DNA of 6,007 bases from Dehalococcoidia bacterium (GTDB lineage Bacteria > Chloroflexota > Dehalococcoidia > GIF9 > AB-539-J10). Positions 1 to 3,947 of this stretch are shown in pieces; position 1 is the first letter of the stretch, and each line of letters opens with the position of its first letter. The stretch covers positions 1 through 6,007 of the forward strand of contig JAUWFX010000110.1 in the NCBI GenBank assembly GCA_030606765.1, given 5' to 3'. The translations under genes were made by a program, and so were the position numbers. The notes under the pieces are model-generated. The model was given only the letters and a program-made list of their open reading frames with translations, did no database searches and had not been told where the DNA came from.

Positions 1-1
1 T

Positions 2-295
2 GAGTGGATTGATAATCCCAGCGCCTATAAATGGACGCTGAGTAGCGATGGCACTAATGGGGACAACGTGTACGGGTTACAATTCCGCATATCGGGCGAT
101 ACCACACGAGGACCTTTGGGCGACGGTTATGTCCCTATCACTAAGACAGAAGGCGAATTCTGGCCTTATAGTGGTGGCTCAAGCTTGGCCCCCGGGGATA
201 CCAAGCAATTTGGCCTGAAATTGCTAACGCCGACCTACTTCGTTGGTGGCAGGCAGATGCAAACCCAGATCACCATAAGCGCAGTAACTGCCTGA
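2..295 (+). CDS. C-terminal fragment of an unrecognised, probably exported beta-rich protein (5' end outside window)
   Basis: The reading frame is open from the left edge to the TGA at 293-295, giving 97 visible residues and no start of its own. A GTG at 68 is in frame, but the coding frame continues upstream of it without a stop, so I treat this as the tail of a longer gene. The segment is rich in Gly, Ser, Thr and aromatic residues, with alternating hydrophobic stretches (around VYGLQFRISG, KQFGLKLLTP and QTQITISAV) typical of extracellular beta-sandwich domains. There are no cysteines, no C-terminal membrane segment and no sorting motif. The next gene starts on the last base of this stop codon and encodes a membrane-anchored Ig-like protein, so the two are probably one operon and may work together at the cell surface. 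I do not recognise the family. Export is inferred from composition and neighbour only. Confidence 0.7.
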   Translation, partial: EWIDNPSAYKWTLSSDGTNGDNVYGLQFRISGDTTRGPLGDGYVPITKTEGEFWPYSGGSSLAPGDTKQFGLKLLTPTYFVGGRQMQTQITISAVTA

Positions 296-858
296 TGATA
301 AGGCGTATCAAATTAGCCGGGCTCATTGCCGCTTTGCTGGTCATCCTGCTGCCTTCTTCTACTCTGGCTCAGGACGTTAACTTCAGCGTCTCCCCCGCCG
401 AGGTACACATAGATGACTTGCCCCCGGGAGAGGCAACAGAATTCGAACTGACCATTCACAATAAAGAAGAGCTAGCTAATAATTTTACCATCGCTACTTT
501 TCAGCCTCCGGAAGAGGACAGAAGGGAAGGGAGGGCTGAATTCCCCGATGATAGCTGGATAAGCTTTCCTTCTCAAGAAATCGAAGTAGCCTCTAACTCT
601 GGGGCCAATGTAACAGTAACGGTAGTTATACCGCGGGAGCAACAATGGGCAGGCGGGGACTGGGAGATATGGCTGGGAGTCGCTGCTGAATCCAGTGACC
701 TGTTGGCCATAAGGTTATATGTTCGCCTGCTGGTGTCCACAAACCCCGCAGCGGAAGCCAGGTCCAATGCAGGATTGGTTGCCGGGATTGTCGTGGGCAT
801 AGTACTCCTTGGCTATGGTGGCTATTATTACTTCAGGCGCAAAGCCAGGCTCGAATGA
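295..858 (+). CDS. Membrane-anchored extracytoplasmic Ig-like domain protein
   Basis: This 187-residue protein has a clear signal peptide: basic MIRRIK, hydrophobic core about 7-19, likely cleavage after TLA at residue 25. Next is an extracytoplasmic beta-sandwich (about 28-152) with the layout of NEW3/DUF916-like Ig domains. It opens with FSVSPAEV and a PPGEATEFELTIHN strand, followed by a WISFPSQEIEV strand, a VTVTVVIP strand and a GGDWEIWLGV strand. A C-terminal transmembrane helix (about 159-180) is followed by a short basic tail (RRKAR), predicting the Ig domain outside and the C-terminus inside. The ATG at 295 overlaps the upstream TGA by one base and has no obvious Shine-Dalgarno, so translation is probably coupled to the upstream gene. 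In Firmicutes, SP-Ig-TM proteins of the DUF916 type partner with WxL surface proteins; a similar role here, anchoring the product of the upstream gene, is inference. Topology is well supported; exact family is not. Confidence 0.85.
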   Translation: MIRRIKLAGLIAALLVILLPSSTLAQDVNFSVSPAEVHIDDLPPGEATEFELTIHNKEELANNFTIATFQPPEEDRREGRAEFPDDSWISFPSQEIEVASNSGANVTVTVVIPREQQWAGGDWEIWLGVAAESSDLLAIRLYVRLLVSTNPAAEARSNAGLVAGIVVGIVLLGYGGYYYFRRKARLE

Positions 859-871
859 CCGTTAATCTTCA

Positions 872-895
872 GCGTACAAGGCTTTAGCCTCGTAC
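872..895 (+). terminator. Hairpin just after the surface-protein operon; possible terminator or REP-like element
   Basis: Arms CGTAC (872-876) and GTACG (891-895) pair perfectly. After one A/C mismatch, AGGC (878-881) pairs with GCCT (886-889) around a four-base loop. The hairpin begins 13 bases after the stop of the Ig-like protein gene, so it is well placed to end that transcript. The downstream sequence is T-rich but lacks a clean T run, so it may equally be a dispersed palindromic repeat. Confidence 0.4.
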
Positions 896-912
896 GTCAT
901 TGTTGTTCTCTT

Positions 913-1167
913 TCTGTCGTTGTGAGCCCCAACTTGTCGGGGCGCGGCAATCTCCTGCCCCTCCACGAGATTGTTTCGGCTAACAAAGTCAGCCGCGCAA
1001 TCAAAGAAGAGAGGTGTCATTCCGGGCCCTTCACTCCATGTCATTTTAAGCGGAGCAAAGAATCTAACTCCGCTCAGGATAAACTCCGCGAAGAATCCCA
1101 TAGCGCTCAGGATAGGCTTCTCGAGCAATCTCAGGAGATTGCCACGCCTGCGGTTCACAATGACAAA
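913..1167 (+). repeat. Interspersed element with terminal inverted repeats, copy 1 (MITE- or REP-like, non-coding)
   Basis: The outer ends 913-930 and 1150-1167 are imperfect inverted repeats containing GTCRTTGTGA and its complement. Inside them, 942-957 and 1132-1147 are inverted with 15 of 16 bases matching, and GAGATTG (967-973) pairs with CAATCTC (1126-1132). The whole 255-base stretch could therefore fold as one long interrupted hairpin. It is about 90% alike to 2103-2327 over two blocks (942-1047 with 2126-2231, and 1094-1164 with 2257-2327) in the same orientation. Open frames across it on both strands are by-products of the palindrome: none has a convincing ribosome site or protein-like composition. 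I see no transposase, so if mobile it is non-autonomous. No clear target-site duplication is visible. Confidence 0.75.
1060..1125 (+). repeat. Degenerate 33-base tandem duplication inside repeat copy 1
   Basis: Units 1060-1092 and 1093-1125 share 23 of 33 bases by hand count, including an identical CGCTCAGGATA core and GAATC start. Copy 2 of the element has only one such unit, which accounts for most of the length difference between the copies (255 against 225 bases). Confidence 0.5.
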
Positions 1168-1209
1168 GCGGCAATACTGAGTATGCAGGCGTCATTTCCA
1201 GAGGGTCAT

Positions 1210-1254
1210 AGTACTATTTTCTACTACAAAAAGTACAAATGGGTGATTCCCATG
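1210..1254 (+). promoter_or_regulatory. Putative control element upstream of the sigma factor gene
   Basis: Two GTAC cores lie 22 bases apart (AGTACT at 1210-1215 and AGTAC at 1232-1236). The second is followed by ATGGGTGATTC (1239-1249), then C and CA (1251-1252). The same string, GTAC-NN-ATGGGTGATTC-Y-CA, occurs on the minus strand at 3567-3586 upstream of the protease gene. ATGGG and CCCAT (1239-1243 and 1249-1253) are inverted around TGATT. The element ends about 60 bases before the sigma ATG, a distance compatible with a promoter or operator. A role in autoregulation by the ECF sigma factor is inference. Confidence 0.5.
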
Positions 1255-1315
1255 AACGTGGCTGGCTGATATGCTAAAGATACTTAGGTAGCAGAATGTA
1301 ATAGATAGAGGCGAC

Positions 1316-1930
1316 ATGAAAGTAGCTGATTCTACCTCTCAAAGTTATGAAGCTAAGCTGGTCGAGAAGCTGCGCTCGGGCGGCAGCGCAGCCATGGAGG
1401 AATTCTATAATATTCATAGGAGCAGACTCTACACTCTGGTATTTGAACAAGTAGACCGAGACCATGCTGCAGCTGAGGATTTGGTTCAGGAAACATTCCT
1501 TGCTGCCCTGGGTTCACTGGATAAATTCCGCGGTGACAGCCAGCTTTATACCTGGCTGCGCAGCATCGCATTTCACAAGCTAAATGACTTTTATCGTTGC
1601 AAGTTGCGAGAGCCTAAACCCGAGGAATCGCCCCCCGATTTTGATGCTATGAAGCAGCTGGAGCAAACCGGGAACGATGAACCAGCGACCTTCACTGTGC
1701 TAGAGTCTGAAGAGATTCGCCAATCAGTTCATCAAGCTTTGGGGGACCTGCCTCAGGATTATCAAGAGGTGCTGATATTGAAATACCTCGAAGAGATGCC
1801 CGTGCTAGAGATAAGTCAGGTTATGGATCGTTCACCAAAGTCGGTTGAGGGATTGCTGTCGCGGGCTCGGAAGGCTATGCGAGCTAACCTGGAGGAAAAC
1901 AACCACGAGGAAAACAACCACGAAAAGTGA
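1316..1930 (+). CDS. ECF-type sigma-70 family RNA polymerase sigma factor
   Basis: This 204-residue protein has the two-domain layout of ECF sigma factors, which direct core RNA polymerase to a small set of promoters. Region 2 spans about 25-98: the helix AEDLVQETFLAAL (53-65) carries the D-x-x-Q-E-T-F signature that contacts core polymerase, and the YTWLRSIAFHKLNDFYR segment (78-94) forms the -10 recognition part. A charged, poorly conserved linker (about 99-132) follows. Region 4 (about 136-193) includes LPQDYQEVLILKYLEEMP and a helix-turn-helix ending SPKSVEGLLSRARKAMR, which reads the -35 element. The ATG at 1316 has GAGG at 1308-1311, a slightly close spacing of four bases. No anti-sigma or zinc-binding gene follows; 1931 onwards is non-coding. 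The C-terminus ends in a duplicated EENNH pentapeptide. The gene stands alone between two direct repeats. Family assignment is firm; the stimulus and targets are unknown, with candidate targets named by the shared upstream element. Confidence 0.93.
   Translation: MKVADSTSQSYEAKLVEKLRSGGSAAMEEFYNIHRSRLYTLVFEQVDRDHAAAEDLVQETFLAALGSLDKFRGDSQLYTWLRSIAFHKLNDFYRCKLREPKPEESPPDFDAMKQLEQTGNDEPATFTVLESEEIRQSVHQALGDLPQDYQEVLILKYLEEMPVLEISQVMDRSPKSVEGLLSRARKAMRANLEENNHEENNHEK
1892..1921 (+). repeat. Perfect 15-base tandem repeat at the 3' end of the sigma factor gene
   Basis: GAGGAAAACAACCAC occurs twice in direct succession (1892-1906, 1907-1921). It is in frame and encodes EENNH twice, just before the terminal EK. 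The unit is a multiple of three, so copy-number change by slippage would alter only the length of a polar tail. Confidence 0.85.
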
Positions 1931-2102
1931 TTATAGCCTCCCTCATAATTTCGGTACATAATCCCCCTTCAGATTATATAGCTGTTTAGTTTTGTTCTAG
2001 CTTCGGTTTCAGATTTGTCTTGAATATCCAGGGAATTCTTCACCTCCAAATTCTGTAGTGCGACCCTTCAGAGTCGTGCAACAAAGGGCTAAAGCTTCGG
2101 AT
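1931..2102. other. Non-coding stretch between sigma gene and repeat copy 2
   Basis: I find no gene here. The first part is AT-rich with a short T-rich run near 1987-1997 but no convincing stem before it, so the sigma gene lacks an obvious intrinsic terminator close by. Around 2058-2078, CGAC and GTCG can pair weakly around a short loop, resembling a decayed palindromic repeat that leads into the element starting at 2103. Confidence 0.5.
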
Positions 2103-2327
2103 GTCATTGAGAGCACATGGAAGGTGCGCGGCAATCCCCTGCCCCTCCACGAGATTGCTTCGGCTGACAAAGTCGGCCTCGCAATGACAGAAGAGAGGTG
2201 TCATTCAGGGCTCTTCACTCCATGTCATTCTGACCCTGAACGAAATGAAGGGGAGGAATCTCATAATGCTCAGGATAGGCTTCTCGAGCAATCTCAGGAA
2301 ATTGCCACGCCTTCAGCTCGCAATGAC
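2103..2327 (+). repeat. Interspersed element with terminal inverted repeats, copy 2
   Basis: Ends GTCATTGAGAGC (2103-2114) and GCTCGCAATGAC (2316-2327) are inverted with 11 of 12 bases matching. This is a cleaner terminal repeat than in copy 1. An inner pair near 2125-2141 and 2295-2311 is also inverted (13 of 17). It has the same orientation as copy 1 and about 90% identity in the two aligned blocks, but lacks the internal 33-base duplication. It contains no plausible gene. Confidence 0.75.
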
Positions 2328-2337
2328 TAATCGTAGT

Positions 2338-2379
2338 GGCGGAGTTCATCTCCGCCTCAGGTCGGGGACAAGCCCCGAC
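2338..2379 (+). repeat. Pair of REP-like hairpins
   Basis: Two perfect hairpins stand four bases apart, each with a 7-base stem and a 5-base loop. The first is GGCGGAG (2338-2344) with CTCCGCC (2350-2356); the second is GTCGGGG (2361-2367) with CCCCGAC (2373-2379). Neither is followed by a T run, so they look like palindromic intergenic repeats rather than terminators. A related CCCC/GGGG stem lies at 927-942 near the start of repeat copy 1. Confidence 0.6.
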
Positions 2380-2466
2380 CCTACAGACTCCCGCCAGGGG
2401 AGGAATAACCATATTTAAGCTCCACAAGGCTGTCTAAAAAGTGCTTTCTCGTAGGGAGCTCAATCT

Positions 2467-2496
2467 GCGGGAGCCCACAAAAGGGCTCCCGCTTTT
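2467..2496 (+). terminator. Strong intrinsic-terminator-like hairpin between convergent genes
   Basis: A perfect 10-base stem, GCGGGAGCCC (2467-2476) with GGGCTCCCGC (2483-2492), closes a 6-base loop and is followed by TTTTA on the plus strand. It lies 12 bases beyond the stop of the minus-strand protease gene and about 540 bases beyond the sigma gene. The T run suits plus-strand transcription. On the minus strand the same stem lacks a T run but could still act as a 3' stabilising or bidirectional hairpin. Confidence 0.65.
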
Positions 2497-2508
2497 ATAG
2501 GAGGAGGT

Positions 2509-3534
2509 TTAGAGTGAAGGTGAAGATATTGTCTCTGTTACCGCCTGGAAAGCGTTGACCAGCCCCTGCCCCACACCATCCGCAGCGATGGGGGTACAAC
2601 TATTTTCAATAGCCCACCGCACCTCGTCATTGACAGCGCCGTTGCCGTTGCCGTCCTCAGCGACACTGAAAACCAGTGCAGCTACGCCTGAGACATGAGC
2701 CCCGGCTGCCGAAGTGCCAGTCTTATAGCCATATTGATTATGGGGCAATTCAGAGTAAATGTTAAAGCCCGGAGCAGCTACATCTACCCAGTCGCCATAG
2801 CTGGATAACAAAGCCAGGGAATTGTTTTCATTGGTGCCGGCCACCGCAAAGCAATTGACATAATAAGCTGGGTAAGAAGGCTCCGACCCGCCTTTATTGC
2901 CCGCCGCTGCTATAAGTATCACTCCCTGGCTCCAGGCATAGTTTACCGCTTCTTCCAAATCCGTCGATGCTTTCATTGACAGGCTTATGTTGATAACTTT
3001 GGCTCCGTGGTCCACCGCCCAGATGATGCCTCGGGCTACCACCGATGCTTCGCACCTTCCCGCATCATCAGCCACTTTCACATTCATTAGCCGACATTCC
3101 GGGGCGATGGCGGCAATAGTGCCTGCCATGTGGGTCCCGTGCCCATAAAGGTCATCGCTTGTCGGGCTATCGGTCAAATTGACCTCAGCCACCACCCTAT
3201 CAGCCAGATCCGGGTTATCCTTGTGAATGCCTGTATCCAGCACAGCCACTATACATGACTGGTCCCCTCGGGTTATTTGCCAGGCCTGAGGTGCCTCAAT
3301 CTTGGTTACCCCCCACCTCTCAACCGGATAGCTGTCATCGGGAGAATACGTCGCCTGTGGGGAAGGAGTGTAGCTTGAAGAATCGCTATTATCGGCAGGT
3401 GCCACATAATAAGCGGACGAATAACTGTAGGCTGAGGCGCTTTCTCTGGCGAGTAACACATCGAGTGCTAACGCAGCAACGAGTATTACTTCAACCAGCG
3501 TCAGGGCTATGGCTAAATATTTTAGCTTCTTCAA
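2509..3534 (-). CDS. Secreted subtilisin-like serine protease (peptidase family S8)
   Basis: This 341-residue protein has an N-terminal signal or signal-anchor (basic MKKLK, hydrophobic about 7-29, interrupted by E15 and D25). A Ser/Tyr/Pro-rich linker (about 33-70) follows, then the S8 catalytic domain from about 71 to the end, starting at VERWGVTKIEAPQAW, typical of mature subtilisins. The triad is D100 in VLDTG, H132 in GHGTH and S275 in GTSAAGAHVSG; N213 in AAAGN supplies the oxyanion hole. All are intact, so it should be active outside the membrane. There is no recognisable I9 inhibitory propeptide. The serine signature lacks the usual Met after Ser and the Pro before His. The start is TTG at 3534; an in-frame TAA at 3541-3543 rules out anything much longer, and only this start gives a signal peptide. 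The best Shine-Dalgarno, AGGAGG at 3555-3560, is about 20 bases away, too far for normal spacing. The gene is divergent from the GEVED/PKD gene and convergent with the sigma gene. Confidence 0.92.
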   Translation of the reverse strand: MKKLKYLAIALTLVEVILVAALALDVLLARESASAYSYSSAYYVAPADNSDSSSYTPSPQATYSPDDSYPVERWGVTKIEAPQAWQITRGDQSCIVAVLDTGIHKDNPDLADRVVAEVNLTDSPTSDDLYGHGTHMAGTIAAIAPECRLMNVKVADDAGRCEASVVARGIIWAVDHGAKVINISLSMKASTDLEEAVNYAWSQGVILIAAAGNKGGSEPSYPAYYVNCFAVAGTNENNSLALLSSYGDWVDVAAPGFNIYSELPHNQYGYKTGTSAAGAHVSGVAALVFSVAEDGNGNGAVNDEVRWAIENSCTPIAADGVGQGLVNAFQAVTETISSPSL

Positions 3535-3554
3535 TATACATTATATATAACAAC

Positions 3555-3560
3555 CCTCCT
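3555..3560 (-). promoter_or_regulatory. Shine-Dalgarno-like AGGAGG with odd spacing upstream of the protease
   Basis: AGGAGG on the minus strand lies 20 bases before the TTG that starts the protease and 13 bases before an out-of-frame ATG (3539-3541). The ATG would open a 16-codon overlapping frame. The AT-rich spacer between them resembles a -10 box. Either the mRNA folds to shorten the gap, or the site serves the small overlapping frame. Confidence 0.4.
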
Positions 3561-3566
3561 ATCCAC

Positions 3567-3603
3567 TGAGAATCACCCATCGGTACCGTTTTGGTACTGT
3601 TTT
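3567..3603 (-). promoter_or_regulatory. Putative control element upstream of the protease, sharing the sigma-gene motif
   Basis: On the minus strand, GTAC (3586-3583), two free bases, ATGGGTGATTC (3580-3570), T and CA (3568-3567) match 1233-1252 upstream of the sigma gene at 17 of 20 positions. All differences fall in the two spacer bases and one pyrimidine. Each site is also preceded by CAAAA. On the plus strand, GGTACCGTTTT and GGTACTGTTTT (3582-3592, 3593-3603) form an 11-base tandem repeat, placing two GTAC cores one helical turn apart. The element ends 32 bases before the start codon, so it could be the promoter or an operator overlapping it. Confidence 0.5.
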
Positions 3604-3860
3604 GCCTAGAATTTAGTAATGTGACCTTTTACCTAGGACTCATTGCCTGAAGAACATCGAGGGCTAAAGTGGAGGGGTGTTGGGGGCTGGTTCTGGTACT
3701 TTCTAACCAGTACTACTTGACTAAAATGGAAGGGTCGTGCTAGCATTAGACATAATATTTGGAAGGGAGGCAGGGCAAAAAAAGTAGATTCCATAGTACC
3801 TTTGGTATCTACTAATTGGTTGAAAATCTCGAAAACCCCCAAAAAGTACTAGGAAAAGTG
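3604..3860. promoter_or_regulatory. Divergent intergenic region with RGTACY dyads
   Basis: No gene is convincing here. The region holds four RGTACY palindromes: GGTACT 3695-3700, AGTACT 3709-3714, AGTACC 3795-3800 and AGTACT 3845-3850. Two sit inside larger dyads. CTGGTT (3687-3692) and AACCAG (3705-3710) flank the first. AGTAGAT (3783-3789) and ATCTACT (3807-3813), plus an inner CCA/TGG pair, flank the third. The string CATAGTAC at 3793-3799 also occurs at 1208-1214 upstream of the sigma gene, with CTACTA downstream in both. These look like binding sites for a dimeric regulator shared by the two divergent genes and the sigma gene; the regulator is unknown. Confidence 0.45.
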
Positions 3861-3879
3861 AGGGATTATCCCTTTTTTT
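3861..3879 (+). other. Short hairpin followed by seven T's in the leader region of the GEVED/PKD gene
   Basis: AGGGA (3861-3865) pairs with TCCCT (3869-3873) around a three-base loop, and 3873-3879 is a run of T. The stem is short for a terminator. It could be a weak attenuator, a stop for read-through from upstream, or part of a regulator site. Confidence 0.3.
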
Positions 3880-3884
3880 GCGAC

Positions 3885-3894
3885 TATATATATA
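3885..3894 (+). promoter_or_regulatory. TATATATATA, candidate -10 region for the GEVED/PKD gene
   Basis: A ten-base alternating TA run lies about 54 bases upstream of the ATG at 3948 and could serve as a -10 box or melting region. No convincing housekeeping -35 hexamer sits at the right distance upstream, consistent with an activator or alternative sigma factor, but this is only suggestive. Confidence 0.3.
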
Positions 3895-3898
3895 CAAA

Positions 3899-3926
3899 GG
3901 TAATAGCTAATTGGTAATAGCTAATT
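3899..3926 (+). repeat. Perfect 14-base tandem repeat in the 5' leader of the GEVED/PKD gene
   Basis: GGTAATAGCTAATT occurs twice back to back (3899-3912, 3913-3926), ending nine bases before the Shine-Dalgarno. Each unit contains the palindrome TAGCTA. If transcription starts near 3900, the repeat lies in the untranslated leader and could bind a protein or change leader length by slippage. Confidence 0.85.
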
Positions 3927-3935
3927 AGTCCTATG

Positions 3936-3941
3936 AGGAGG
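3936..3941 (+). promoter_or_regulatory. Strong ribosome binding site fixing the start of the GEVED/PKD gene
   Basis: A perfect AGGAGG lies six bases before the ATG at 3948. This ATG opens a frame that begins with a signal peptide and runs to the window end, so the start is secure. Confidence 0.9.
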
Positions 3942-3947
3942 ATAGAT

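Noticed and set aside
862..1158. Minus-strand open frame of 98 codons and overlapping plus-strand frames (922-1269, 971-1180).
   Set aside because: They lie across the palindromic repeat element. The open frames come from its symmetrical sequence, have no good ribosome site, and their products look like translated repeat rather than a protein.
913..2327. CRISPR array suggested by repeated GCAATC/GAGATTG strings.
   Set aside because: The repeats are not regularly spaced direct units of constant length; they are arms of two long inverted-repeat elements, and no cas gene is present.
2058..2330. Plus-strand open frame of 90 codons, with a minus-strand frame at 2215-2427.
   Set aside because: It covers repeat copy 2, and its translation resembles that of copy 1 only because the DNA is the same repeat. 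There is no domain and no ribosome site.
2428..2445. GGCTGTCTAAAAAGT-like string resembling the end of some insertion sequences.
   Set aside because: No partner inverted end, transposase remnant or target duplication is visible, so an insertion-sequence claim is not supported.
2500..2555. Shine-Dalgarno-like GGAGGAGG followed by GTG on the plus strand at 2514.
   Set aside because: The frame stops after 14 codons and lies antisense within the 3' end of the protease gene; the purine run looks coincidental.
3633..3842. Minus-strand open frame of 69 codons in the divergent intergenic region.
   Set aside because: No ribosome site, composition unlike a protein, and it runs through the dyad-rich regulatory region. 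A tiny gene cannot be fully excluded.
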